Origin: Oscillospiraceae bacterium
GTDB lineage: Bacteria > Bacillota > Clostridia > Oscillospirales > Ruminococcaceae
NCBI GenBank assembly: GCA_016281125.1
Contig: JAEEIA010000094.1
Coordinates: 1 to 64,000 of the forward strand
DNA: 64,000 nt
Direction of reading: 5' to 3'
Positions 7,167-16,048 of the stretch are shown here, piece after piece. The notes beneath the pieces were generated by a model that saw only the letters and a program-made list of their open reading frames with translations, was not told the origin of the DNA and did no database searches. Position 1 is the first letter of the stretch, and each line of letters opens with the position of its first letter. The position numbers were made by a program, and so were the translations under genes.

Positions 7167-8189
7167 TTATTTGATATTGGCAACAATCTGCATGACAAAT
7201 TCCGCTGCACAAGCGATAAAAAGCGCGATAAAGCCGTAATTCAGAACAGCGACGGAAAACCGCTTTTTCTTCGGGACCTCTTCCTCCGCCAGTTTGAGCA
7301 CGATGCGTTTGCGGAATACGATGAACAGGATCAGACCTGTCAGCGCAAGTGCGTAATTGCAGAGGATGAGCATAACAAACGGAATAAATTTGCTGATATT
7401 GTTAAGCATCAAAGAATAATTCTGATTGATAAGCAGTTCTTTGATGGTGTTTTGGTCGATTCTGCGCAGCAGGATCATCGGCATGGCACTGCCCCAGAAA
7501 TTGATCATAAAATGCATGGCGATGGTATGGATGACTTTGCCGGTGCGAATGTATACCCACGCGAACAGAAGTCCGAGTCCGGCTGCATAGAAGAACTGTG
7601 TGAAATTGCCGTGGAACAAACCGAACATGATCCCGGAAATCAGAATTGCGGGCAGCTCGCCGTACTTGCGGACACGGTCAATCAGTATTTTCCGGAAGAT
7701 CATCTCCTCAACGACCGGTGCGCAGAATACTGCTGCAAAAACCATAACCAACGCACTGTTCCCGAACAGTGCCTCCGTCAGTGCTGTGGAGTCAGTCCGG
7801 ATCCCGAGCACCAGTGTAAGAATCAGATTGACTATCACACCAATCAGATTTCCGGCAATCGCAATGCATTCACAGCAGGGGAATGTCAGCAGAATCTGAC
7901 CGATATTCATGCGATGCTGTTCCGGCGGCGATGCCGGTATTTTTTTAGAGATAACCAGGTAAATCGGAAACGCAATCAGGTACATCGGTGCAAAGTTGAC
8001 GAGTGCAGTCACATATGCAGGCGCATCTTTGGGAATCAGCATTTTCAGTCCGAGCTGGAGTGCAACTGTGATTGCCCAGAAGATTGTGATGTTCAGCAGT
8101 GCATGTGCATAGGTTCTCCGCGCTTCGGGAACCCGTTCGTCAGTCGGTTCTGCCGGTTGAATGTCTGTCTGTCGGATATTTTGATCCAT
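7167..8189 (-). CDS. CPBP-family intramembrane metalloprotease
   Basis: A 340-residue integral membrane protein with about eight hydrophobic segments and the three motifs of the CPBP (CAAX protease and bacteriocin-processing/immunity) family: EEMIFRKILI (EExxxR), FGLFHGNFTQ (FxxxH) and HFMINFWG (HxxxN). Members cleave substrates within the membrane or act in peptide immunity; the target here is unknown. The start at 8189 is chosen because AGGAGG lies ten bases upstream; the frame continues upstream without another ribosome site. No bacteriocin gene is adjacent. Confidence 0.88.
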   Translation of the reverse strand: MDQNIRQTDIQPAEPTDERVPEARRTYAHALLNITIFWAITVALQLGLKMLIPKDAPAYVTALVNFAPMYLIAFPIYLVISKKIPASPPEQHRMNIGQILLTFPCCECIAIAGNLIGVIVNLILTLVLGIRTDSTALTEALFGNSALVMVFAAVFCAPVVEEMIFRKILIDRVRKYGELPAILISGIMFGLFHGNFTQFFYAAGLGLLFAWVYIRTGKVIHTIAMHFMINFWGSAMPMILLRRIDQNTIKELLINQNYSLMLNNISKFIPFVMLILCNYALALTGLILFIVFRKRIVLKLAEEEVPKKKRFSVAVLNYGFIALFIACAAEFVMQIVANIK

Positions 8190-8211
8190 GATGAAAAAAC
8201 CTCCTGTATGG

Positions 8212-8248
8212 ATAAGAAGCAGCGGCAAAAGCTGTCGCTGCTTCTTAT
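8212..8248. other. Perfect 13-bp hairpin between genes
   Basis: ATAAGAAGCAGCG (8212-8224) pairs exactly with 8236-8248. It lies between the stop at 8259 and the CPBP start at 8189, both on the minus strand. There is no following U tract, so it may be a weak terminator, a processing site or a leader hairpin. Confidence 0.6.
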
Positions 8249-8258
8249 ATAGATGTTA

Positions 8259-10100
8259 TTATTTTTTGCTGTCGAGAATGATGCCGCCTGTACGCGGATC
8301 GATGCCGCGGGAACGGAGCTGCTTTTCAAACTCCTTGTTGATCTTGTCAACCTTCTTGCGGCGCTTGGCCTCAGCTGCGGAAACCGGGCCGCCCATTGCC
8401 TCAAGCGTCGGCATCGGGGCAGGCTGTGCGGAGGCCGGGGTCTTCTTCTTGGACTTTTTCTCCGGAATCTTGTACTCCGTGTAATTGATCGGCTTGCCGG
8501 AATCCTGCTTCTGCTTTCTGACAGCAGGCGTTTCAATACCCATGGAAGCCATCAGCTCATCCATATCCAGCACCGGCCCGTTGTTCTGAATCGCATGATT
8601 CATCATCGCGCTTGCCTCAGCAGCAGGATTATATTTCGGCTGCTCAGGCGGTGCGCTGTAAACCGGCTCGGTAATCGGAATCGGGTTGCCAAGTGCATCG
8701 AAGTTCTGGAATACCTGGCGGCCGTCGGCGCTGTAACCGACAAACAGCGGCGTCGGCGTTTTCGGGTCGCGGGCGGGCATTCTGGAGGGAGCCGTAAACA
8801 GAGCGTTGTGAACCGGCTGCTGCTGAACCTGCGGCTGCATAAACGGAACGGCAGGCTGCTGTGATACAGGCGGTACCGGCATCTGCGGAACAGGCGGCGC
8901 AGGCGGAACGGGCGGCAGATCCAGCGACGGGACTGCTGCATTGGCGAAGCCTGCGGTCGGAACATTCGTCAGCTCCGGAATTGTATCGACAGTCGGAGAA
9001 ACCGGCTGGCTGAGCTGCGGAGCGCCGGAACCGGAAGGCATCAGCAGAAGATCGTTCAGGCTGTCCTCCACGCTTGCTGACGGCTGGACATCCGGAACCG
9101 GTGTCAGATCAACAGGCTTTTCGGGCTTGGCGAACGCATTGGCTGCGAGCGTTCTGAGCTCGTCGATTTCAGCATCGACGGACGGAATTTCCTCAACAGC
9201 AGGCTGTGCAGCAGGCGCGGAAGGCTGCCCGCCGGAGAACTGTGCAAGGATATCCTCCGGGGAATTCATAACGGAAGCAACTGCGCTGCTGGGTGTCGGC
9301 ATTGCAAATTGTGCAAGAATATCATTCTGTGCCGGAGCGGCAGGTGCGGAAGGTGCAGCCGGAGCGGACGGCAGTGCAAACTGCGCGAACACATCGTTGA
9401 TCGGCTTCGGCGCTGCGGGCTGCGGTGCCGGTGCGGAAGGCTGTGCCGGAATTGCAAACTGTGCAAGTACGTCATTAGCAGGAACCGGAGCTGCGGGCTG
9501 CGGTGCAGCAGGTGCAGACTGCGGGCCCGGTACTGCAAACTGCGACAGCACATCATTGGCCGGTGCAGTGCGCGGCATCATGCCCGGGATCGAGGTCGGA
9601 ACATTGAACTGCGAAAGTGCGTCCTCAGCGGTAGCGGCAGCCGGAGCAGTCGGTGCGACGTTCGGTGCCGGAATGCTGATCGGCGCAGGCGGCGGAGGCG
9701 GAGGCGTGTCAATCGGCTGCTGCTGCTGCGCCATGGACTTGCGCATGGAAGGCGGGATATAGCCGCCGCCGTTCTGCTGTTCCTGTGCAGGTGCCTGAAC
9801 AGGGGGCGGAGCGACCGGACGATGCTTGGAGTTTGCGCGCTCACGCTTCAGCATGCGCTGCTCTTCCTTCAGCTGTGCCGCCATCTCCTTGTTGGATTCA
9901 CGGATCAGGTGCTTTGCAATCACCGTTTTGCACTTCTCACAGGTGATCTGCATGACGTCGGTCATTTCACCGATCGTCGGGAAATTTTTCAGATTCTCAG
10001 GTCTGGTATAGTAGATCCCGCACGGTGTACGCTTCTGGTTTTCGGAAGCGTGAATCACTTTCGGATTGGATCTGCTATCAGAAATCAAGACAACATGCAT
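8259..10100 (-). CDS. Long Ala/Pro-rich protein with repeated D-x-L-x-QF motifs
   Basis: A 613-residue protein of unknown function. The first 75 residues look folded and contain a CEKC pair plus one more Cys. Most of the rest is low-complexity Pro/Ala/Gln sequence. Between about residues 170 and 310 a short motif recurs six times: DALSQF, DVLSQF, DVLAQF, DVFAQF, DILAQF, DILAQF, each followed by a hydrophobic-Pro step and spaced by 15-30 disordered residues. The C-terminal 100 residues are basic and may fold. No signal peptide or membrane segment is seen, so it is cytoplasmic. The pattern suggests a multivalent scaffold binding one partner several times (inference). Start supported by CGGAGG ten bases upstream and a good promoter. 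Confidence 0.8.
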   Translation of the reverse strand: MHVVLISDSRSNPKVIHASENQKRTPCGIYYTRPENLKNFPTIGEMTDVMQITCEKCKTVIAKHLIRESNKEMAAQLKEEQRMLKRERANSKHRPVAPPPVQAPAQEQQNGGGYIPPSMRKSMAQQQQPIDTPPPPPPAPISIPAPNVAPTAPAAATAEDALSQFNVPTSIPGMMPRTAPANDVLSQFAVPGPQSAPAAPQPAAPVPANDVLAQFAIPAQPSAPAPQPAAPKPINDVFAQFALPSAPAAPSAPAAPAQNDILAQFAMPTPSSAVASVMNSPEDILAQFSGGQPSAPAAQPAVEEIPSVDAEIDELRTLAANAFAKPEKPVDLTPVPDVQPSASVEDSLNDLLLMPSGSGAPQLSQPVSPTVDTIPELTNVPTAGFANAAVPSLDLPPVPPAPPVPQMPVPPVSQQPAVPFMQPQVQQQPVHNALFTAPSRMPARDPKTPTPLFVGYSADGRQVFQNFDALGNPIPITEPVYSAPPEQPKYNPAAEASAMMNHAIQNNGPVLDMDELMASMGIETPAVRKQKQDSGKPINYTEYKIPEKKSKKKTPASAQPAPMPTLEAMGGPVSAAEAKRRKKVDKINKEFEKQLRSRGIDPRTGGIILDSKK

Positions 10101-10143
10101 GTTACCGATACCTCCGGGTGGTGGTTATTTTTCTACGTATCCC

Positions 10144-10172
10144 ATTATACTACAATTCGAGAAAAAAATCAA
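10144..10172 (-). promoter_or_regulatory. Promoter of the D-x-L-x-QF repeat protein
   Basis: Minus-strand TTGATT (10167-10172), 17-bp spacer, TATAAT (10144-10149). Confidence 0.75.
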
Positions 10173-10272
10173 CACTTTTGCGAAGAAAGATGAATTTTTG
10201 TCTAAGTTTTTGTGCATTACAGAGGAAATGCTATCGTTTTTTGGTGCCTCTGACAGTTTTTTGTCAAAAGTG

Positions 10273-10303
10273 GCCGGATCCTGAACGGAAATCAGGATCC
10301 GGC
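10273..10303 (-). terminator. Terminator-like hairpin after the ABC operon
   Basis: A 12-bp perfect stem (10273-10284 with 10292-10303) lies just past the permease stop; on the minus strand it is followed by CACTTTTG. Confidence 0.65.
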
Positions 10304-10312
10304 GAATTTTAA

Positions 10313-12382
10313 TCATATCAATTCACTTTTGCAGCAAGACAAAACGTGCAGAAAATCGGGCATATGAAGGATGCCGCTTTCCGCCAGCGCCGTCGGCAGA
10401 ACGAGGATAACAAGCACCAGCAGAAGTGCGCGCTGCGGCGTTTTGCTCAGCCGGCTGACGAGCATGATCATGCCGCAGAGGAGCAATGCGGAAAGGTAAC
10501 GCTGAATCATCAGCAGGATGATGCAGCCGCGCAGGCTGATGCGGAACGGAATATCCCGGAACACAGCCAGATTCCGCATATCTGCATTCAGATGCGTAAA
10601 GCCCAGATCCGTTTGCAGCCGAAGCAGGAAGATGCCGTGGCAGACAAGGACGGCCGCTGCTGTCAGGATACAGCACCAGAGAATCTGCGCGCCGAGCTTT
10701 GCGCCCCTGCCTTTTTTGGTGCTGCGCAGAAGCAGCCTTGTGTCGTAGCGGTTATCATATGCGCCGATGCCGTAGAACGAGAAGATCAGAAAGAGCAGCA
10801 GCAGCATACAGCAGCGCCGTTCCGCGGCACTCTCCTCAATCATTTTCGTGTACGGATCATCGTCAATCAGATATGCAGTGAACCCGTGCTCCTGCGCAAA
10901 TTCCTTTGTTGTGACCATGGTTTCCAGGAAGTTTTCGTAACGCTCCAGATATACCCAGTCAAAATAAATGTGTGTCCGCAGCATATCTTTCATGTCTTCT
11001 GATGCTTCGTTGGCCATACACAGACGGAAGGACTGTCCGTCCCGCTCCAGTTTGTCTTCCTCGCCGATTTTCAGCTTTTCTGCTTTCGTGATGTTTTCCT
11101 GCGTGATCACGCCGGAGTATTTCGTATAGAATTTCTGCGTATCGGCCGGCTGTGCAAAGAATCTTGTATCCTTCCAGAGGGAAACGCCAAACACGGCGCA
11201 GACTGCAATCGTGAGAAGCGCGCGTTCTGCAATCAGCAGCTTCCAGCCCTCAAAGCCAAACAGCGAATATACCGGAAGATGCCGGTTCAGCTTTTTCACG
11301 ATTCTGTCCTTGACTGTTTCCAGCTGCTGTCCGACACGACCGGGACGCAGATAACCGATGAGCAGAACCGTCAGCAGAATGAGCACCATCAGTGCCAGAA
11401 TGAGCGCCAGGATGATATCTGTCAGGATTCCGGAGGGATGTCCGAACCAGTTGAGATTGCAGTATTGTGTAAAGTAGATATCAGATTCCAGCGCCGAAGC
11501 GAGATTGACAAATTTCAGGATGTTGGCAGCAGAGGTCGGAACAATGGCGGTGCTGAACAGATACTGGATTCCGAGCAGCGGAATTGCGATGCCCCAGCCA
11601 AGAAACGAATAAAAACGGCTGAACAGAATCCAGACGGTCAGTGCGATGACTGTCAGTGCGGCAATTTTCATCAGACAGCACCCTGCAAAGTATCCGCCGA
11701 CCGTGATGCGTGCTGTGCAGGACTGGAAATCCGGCACGGACTGAATGGCGCGCTGCAATCCGGGATTTCCGAAGAATCTGCCCGCATACAGGATGTTGCC
11801 GCCGTAGAGCAGCAGGACATCTGCGCTATTCAGCAGCGCAATCGCAAGAATGCGCATACAGCAGAGCGGTACGCGTCCGCGTTTCGTCGTTCTGGTCAGT
11901 GCGCCGATTGCCGTATCAGAATCTCCGGAGAGCTCCAGCACAAGCAGCAGCGGCGCAATCAGCAGCAGCAGATCCGTCACGCGGTAATCCATCACTGCGC
12001 GGATGCCGCGGTTTTCTCCCTTTGTCAGCTTTACGTCGTGCAGCTTTTTGTAATCCTTTGCGGTCTTTTCAAGGCTTCGCGTTACAAAGCTGCTGTTTTT
12101 GGACAGCTTGCCGAGCACACTTTGCCGGACAGACTGTTCCTCGACGTAGGTGAGATACTCATAGTATCCGGTTGTCAGATACGTCTGCTCCGCTTCCTCT
12201 GCCTGCTTCTCATAGTCGGCAGGCCGCTGGAGCAGAAACTCCGCCTGATATACGTCGCTTGCTGCCTGCTCCTCTTTTGCGGTCCGGCAATATCCGGAGA
12301 ACAGTGCAAGATTGATGACTGTGAGCATCAGGAGTGTAATCAGCTGCCGCGGACTGCAAAGCAATCTTCTCAGTTCAGCCAT
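10313..12382 (-). CDS. Large ABC transporter permease, ABC-2-like
   Basis: A 689-residue membrane protein with an N-terminal membrane segment near residues 15-30, an extracytoplasmic loop of about 110 residues, a block of five to six segments (about 140-340), a second large loop and a second block of segments (about 510-689), that is, two ABC-2-like halves fused. It pairs with the ATPase encoded immediately upstream; the frames overlap by eight bases, so translation is coupled. ATG 12382 is preferred to GTG 12388 because GGGAG lies at the right distance. The substrate is unknown; export of a peptide or envelope component, or a sensing role, would fit the linked sigma factor. Confidence 0.82.
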   Translation of the reverse strand: MAELRRLLCSPRQLITLLMLTVINLALFSGYCRTAKEEQAASDVYQAEFLLQRPADYEKQAEEAEQTYLTTGYYEYLTYVEEQSVRQSVLGKLSKNSSFVTRSLEKTAKDYKKLHDVKLTKGENRGIRAVMDYRVTDLLLLIAPLLLVLELSGDSDTAIGALTRTTKRGRVPLCCMRILAIALLNSADVLLLYGGNILYAGRFFGNPGLQRAIQSVPDFQSCTARITVGGYFAGCCLMKIAALTVIALTVWILFSRFYSFLGWGIAIPLLGIQYLFSTAIVPTSAANILKFVNLASALESDIYFTQYCNLNWFGHPSGILTDIILALILALMVLILLTVLLIGYLRPGRVGQQLETVKDRIVKKLNRHLPVYSLFGFEGWKLLIAERALLTIAVCAVFGVSLWKDTRFFAQPADTQKFYTKYSGVITQENITKAEKLKIGEEDKLERDGQSFRLCMANEASEDMKDMLRTHIYFDWVYLERYENFLETMVTTKEFAQEHGFTAYLIDDDPYTKMIEESAAERRCCMLLLLFLIFSFYGIGAYDNRYDTRLLLRSTKKGRGAKLGAQILWCCILTAAAVLVCHGIFLLRLQTDLGFTHLNADMRNLAVFRDIPFRISLRGCIILLMIQRYLSALLLCGMIMLVSRLSKTPQRALLLVLVILVLPTALAESGILHMPDFLHVLSCCKSELI

Positions 12383-13259
12383 AGTCACGATCTCCCTTGA
12401 GATACAGATGACAGACGTCCTCCAGTGTGATCAGGTCATGCACTGGCCGGAAGCCGTCCGGCAGCGGGTCAGCAGCGATGCGCAGCACAAAGCTCTCGCG
12501 GTACTGTGCAATCTCGCCGTTCGGATACTCCTTTTGCAGCGCACGGATTTCATCGTAAGTGCCGGTGAATTCCCCGATCTTTCCGTCAGCGTTTGCAATC
12601 ATTCCGGCAGGCGTGTCAAAGGCGATCACCTTGCCCTTCCGCATCAGCAGTACATTCTGTGCAATACAGGCGATATCGCTGACAACATGCGTGGCCAGCA
12701 ACACGATGCGATCTCTTGCGAGCTCTGCAATATCATTGCGGATCCGGATGCGCTCCTCCGGGTCAAGACCGGCTGTCGGCTCATCGAGGATCAGCACCTG
12801 CGGTTTGCCGAGCATACTCGATGCCAGCAGCACGCGCTGCCGCATGCCGCCGGAAAACGTGCCGATTTTTTTGTGCGCGGCGTCAGAGAGATTGACCGCC
12901 TCCAGCATCTGCTCGGTCTGCTCCCTGATGTCCTTTCGCTTCATCCCTTTCAGCGTTCCCATGTAGTACAGAAACCTTCTGGCGGTGAAATCGTCGTAAA
13001 CGCCCTGAAGCTGGGGGGTGTACCCGACCAGCTCGCGCCATTTGTATCCCATTTTCAGGATTTCGGTACCGTTCCATAAAATCTCGCCGCCGGAGCGCTT
13101 CATATAATCGGTCATCAGCTTCATCAGCGTCGATTTTCCCGCGCCGTTTGCACCGAGCAGTCCCGTGACGCCCGGCTCCAGCGTAAAACTGACCTGATCC
13201 AGCGCACGGAAATCCCCGTAGAGCTTTGTCAGATTCCTGATTTCAAGTTTATTCGGCAT
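12375..13259 (-). CDS. ABC transporter ATP-binding protein
   Basis: A 294-residue ATPase with Walker A GANGAGKST near residue 37, Q-loop region, signature FSGGMRQR near 139, Walker B LILDEPTAGLD and the H-loop in ATHVVSD. The C-terminal 75 residues form the extra domain common in ABC-2 exporters. It energises the permease encoded next. It lies 16 bases downstream of the sigma factor gene, so the four genes from 15604 to 10313 probably form one operon. Confidence 0.93.
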   Translation of the reverse strand: MPNKLEIRNLTKLYGDFRALDQVSFTLEPGVTGLLGANGAGKSTLMKLMTDYMKRSGGEILWNGTEILKMGYKWRELVGYTPQLQGVYDDFTARRFLYYMGTLKGMKRKDIREQTEQMLEAVNLSDAAHKKIGTFSGGMRQRVLLASSMLGKPQVLILDEPTAGLDPEERIRIRNDIAELARDRIVLLATHVVSDIACIAQNVLLMRKGKVIAFDTPAGMIANADGKIGEFTGTYDEIRALQKEYPNGEIAQYRESFVLRIAADPLPDGFRPVHDLITLEDVCHLYLKGDRDYG

Positions 13260-13275
13260 GCTGATTCACTTCTCC

Positions 13276-13782
13276 TTATAGAGAATAATATGTTGTCCCG
13301 GCTTCAAGAATCTCCATGCGCAGGCGTTCGTGTCCGCGCCGGAGCTGTGTACTGACTGTACTTTCCTTTTTTCCTGTCATTTCAGCGATCTCCCTGATCG
13401 TATAGCCCTCACAGTCGTGCAGATATACGACTGTGCTGTATGGCGCCGGCAGCGCGCGGATCATGTCAATGATCTCACGGACGCCGTCCGGCTGACCGGC
13501 TAATTCAGCTTCATTTACATCGTCCAGACTGATATGCATTCGGTAACGGATGCTTTTCCGCAGATTTTTGCAGCGATTGATCACAGCGCGCAGAATGAAC
13601 GCCTTTAAGTGCTCATCGTTTTTGAAAATCCGCGGTTCTCTGTGCAGAGCGAAGAACACCTCCTGCGTCATGTCCTCTGCATCAGCGAGGTTGCCGAGGC
13701 AGCAGAATGCAGTCCGCAGCGCTGTGTCGCCGTATTTCTGAAATGCATACAGTGCGATGTTTTCACATTGCATATCCTGCAT
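13276..13782 (-). CDS. ECF-type sigma-70 factor
   Basis: A 168-residue sigma factor. Region 2 covers about residues 10-75, with LADAEDMTQEVFFALH as the core-binding and -10 recognition part; region 4 (about 110-160) contains the helix-turn-helix GYTIREIAEMTGKKESTVSTQLRRG. The ATG at 13782 begins two bases after the stop of the preceding membrane protein, so expression is tightly linked; no strong ribosome site is visible, which points to coupling. The longer reading frame (to 14004) is overlap with that gene. It probably directs transcription in response to the upstream membrane protein, which would be its anti-sigma or sensor (inference). Confidence 0.88.
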   Translation of the reverse strand: MQDMQCENIALYAFQKYGDTALRTAFCCLGNLADAEDMTQEVFFALHREPRIFKNDEHLKAFILRAVINRCKNLRKSIRYRMHISLDDVNEAELAGQPDGVREIIDMIRALPAPYSTVVYLHDCEGYTIREIAEMTGKKESTVSTQLRRGHERLRMEILEAGTTYYSL

Positions 13783-13783
13783 A

Positions 13784-15604
13784 TCAATCACCGTTTGCGG
13801 AATCGGAAGAATAGACGATCTCATACACGGGATTCTTATTGGTTGCCAGCTCCCGGACGGATGCACATCTGAGCGAGAAATCTCCGCTGATTCCGAAGCT
13901 GCATTCAAAATCATCCACGTGGATGTTTTGAACATCCAGCAGATAGAGCTTGTCGCGGTACACGCAGACCGGGAGCGCAGCGCTCGCACCGTCAAGCGAG
14001 TCAATACTCGTATCCGTATTGTCGATATAGTCCGTATAGCTGATGCCGCCTTCCAGGATATTCAGAACATTGAAGTCGTGATCGAGAACGAATGTCGCGG
14101 TGATCTCACTTTCCTTATCGTCCGTCTGAACACCGTATGTTCTGTTGAGATAGGATTTCGGGTATCCGCTTGTAATAATATACTGATCTGTGAGGATGGT
14201 GTCGTTGACAAGCTGATATTCCGAACCGTCAAATTCGTAATCCTGCGAGAAAGCCGGCACGGATACGCTCTTTTCACCGGTATCAAGATCATAGATATAG
14301 GTGTTGATGACGGTTCTGCTGTTGACCGTGCGCTGCTCCTTGCACATGATTTTGTGCTGTGTGAGCGGAAACGCGACGACATCGCTTCTCAGGACGGTTT
14401 CCTCCTTGCCGGTCAGCAAAGAAAAACGGTTCAGTGCGCCCTGGGAACCGGACCAGTCGATGCCGATGCGGCTGAAATAGATGTAATCGCCAACCGGTGT
14501 CAGATAGGACGGAGAGGCGTTGATCTGGTTGATGTCTTCTCTGGGCATTCCGTTGAACAGGCAGACTGTTTTTCCGGTTGCGAGCTCATAACCCCAGAGC
14601 TGCCAGCCGCCGTTTACGAACACGGTGCTGACATTGGCAAGCTCATTCTCAAGGCTTTCGCCGGAGTTCTGGAGCTGTACGACACACCAGAGATACCCGC
14701 GGTGATAAAAGCAGTTGCTGACGCCCTTTCCGTTTCCGAAATCGTGCAGTTCCTCGATCTTCGTGCCGTCCGGGGAATAGCGGATCAGAACCTGTCTGCA
14801 CTCCTCCGGCGGAATATATTTAATAGTGGATGTTTTGTTACTGTGATTGCTGTCCTCGTCCGTATAACCGCTGAGATCAAAATCACATTCATTCATGTTG
14901 CGGTGCTCCGGATGCAGGAACTTGGTCGTCATGGAATAGAGATACCCGTCGTAATATTCCAGATGCGACGGCGCATATACGTCTGTTGAAGCTGTGCAGT
15001 ACTCGCTGCCGTCATGCTTGCAGTTCGCGCGTGCGCACACCGGAACGGCCTGTCCGGATTCGTTGTCCTTATACATCAGGATATAGCGCTTTTTCCCGGT
15101 GCTGTGGTCGCGTTCCTCTTTATAATAGAAACAGCCGGAATCTGTCACTGTAAAATTGACGGAGGGGTTTCTCCAGACGCTGTTTCCGCCGTAATATACC
15201 TGATGCAGGTAATTGACGTCTGTACTGTAATTGTAAAAGTCACATTCCTCGTCTGTGAGATTCAGCTTGGTGCCGTTGTCCCATGTAATCTCCTGCTTTT
15301 TGTTGTGATGCTTTGCAGCATAGCCGGCGACAGCCGCAATCGCGCCGCCTGTTGCGAGAATGGCTGCTGCAAGGCCGACCAGCAGAAACCGCCTTGTCCT
15401 GATCTGCTTCATTTCAAATGCCTCCGTTCGTTTGACTGTTTCATGTGTGACCTCTACGGTGTGCGCCTGTGTTTGTTCCGGCCACTCCTCCGCCGCAATG
15501 GCCGCAGCGGGCGCTTTTTCTTTGAGTGCAGCTTCGACGGCCGCGCGTTTTTCATCTGACCAGCGGATCAGCTTTATTGCCTGCCGGTACTCCTGTGCGT
15601 TCAT
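13784..15604 (-). CDS. Single-pass membrane protein with large extracellular domain, likely sigma regulator
   Basis: A 606-residue protein. Residues 1-70 are cytoplasmic (a conserved-looking helical start with YRQAIKLIRWS), one membrane segment spans about 73-95, and about 500 residues lie outside. The outer part has repeated short blocks such as YDGYLYSM, GDYIYFSRIG and YRDKLYLLD, typical of beta-propeller (DUF5050-like) repeats. The organisation N-in/propeller-out, and the sigma gene beginning two bases after its stop, suggest it holds or releases the sigma factor. No zinc-binding anti-sigma motif is present, so this would be an atypical anti-sigma. ATG 15604 has AGGAGG six bases upstream. 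Confidence 0.75.
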   Translation of the reverse strand: MNAQEYRQAIKLIRWSDEKRAAVEAALKEKAPAAAIAAEEWPEQTQAHTVEVTHETVKRTEAFEMKQIRTRRFLLVGLAAAILATGGAIAAVAGYAAKHHNKKQEITWDNGTKLNLTDEECDFYNYSTDVNYLHQVYYGGNSVWRNPSVNFTVTDSGCFYYKEERDHSTGKKRYILMYKDNESGQAVPVCARANCKHDGSEYCTASTDVYAPSHLEYYDGYLYSMTTKFLHPEHRNMNECDFDLSGYTDEDSNHSNKTSTIKYIPPEECRQVLIRYSPDGTKIEELHDFGNGKGVSNCFYHRGYLWCVVQLQNSGESLENELANVSTVFVNGGWQLWGYELATGKTVCLFNGMPREDINQINASPSYLTPVGDYIYFSRIGIDWSGSQGALNRFSLLTGKEETVLRSDVVAFPLTQHKIMCKEQRTVNSRTVINTYIYDLDTGEKSVSVPAFSQDYEFDGSEYQLVNDTILTDQYIITSGYPKSYLNRTYGVQTDDKESEITATFVLDHDFNVLNILEGGISYTDYIDNTDTSIDSLDGASAALPVCVYRDKLYLLDVQNIHVDDFECSFGISGDFSLRCASVRELATNKNPVYEIVYSSDSANGD

Positions 15605-16048
15605 TCGGTACCTCCTGTCTTGTGTACTGGCATTTGAATGCCCCTTCACTTTATAAACAACCCGGGACGCGGTTTTCATTCAACGTATAATAAAAATTTA
15701 TATTCTAACAATTAAATATTGCTGTGCGCGAAAGAAGTATGCATAAAATGCGAAAGATGTTCGTACAGCATTGCGCGAGCAGTAGTGCAATTTTGTATAA
15801 ATGACTGTAATTGTTCCGAACGATTTTGCGGAGTATCGCTTTTTTTTAGGTAAAACCATGCAAAATATGAGGATTGTACAGTAAATCAGCATTTTATATA
15901 CTTGACAGGCTGTCTGAAAAGGATTATACTGAAAAGGTAAAAGCTGTGTACATATTCCGGATTTCCGTATCAAAAGCTGTACGCAGCAACCGGACATGGG
16001 GGACTTCAGTACGGCAATGCGAATGCCGTGAAACAAAGGGAGGTTTCT
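15605..16048. other. Intergenic region between divergent operons
   Basis: About 440 bases without a gene. The left part upstream of the sigma operon holds a TGAATGAAAAC motif (minus strand, 15672-15682); the middle is A+T-rich with no clear ORF; the right part holds the esterase promoter at 15902-15930. Confidence 0.7.
15902..15930 (+). promoter_or_regulatory. Promoter of the CBM-dockerin-SGNH gene
   Basis: TTGACA (15902-15907), 17-bp spacer, TATACT (15925-15930); leader of about 110 nt. Confidence 0.8.

Noticed and set aside
7026-8252. Long plus-strand frame of 408 codons
   Set aside because: It is antisense to the CPBP protease, whose motifs are clear, and its translation is rich in Cys, Gln and His as expected of a shadow frame.
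9309-10193. Plus-strand frame rich in Arg and Cys
   Set aside because: It is the complement of the Ala/Pro-rich repeat protein; such composition arises from the opposite strand of GC-rich repeats.
13784-14004. Upstream extension of the sigma factor frame
   Set aside because: The extension lies inside the preceding membrane-protein gene and has no start signal; the ATG at 13782 fits region 2 of the sigma fold.
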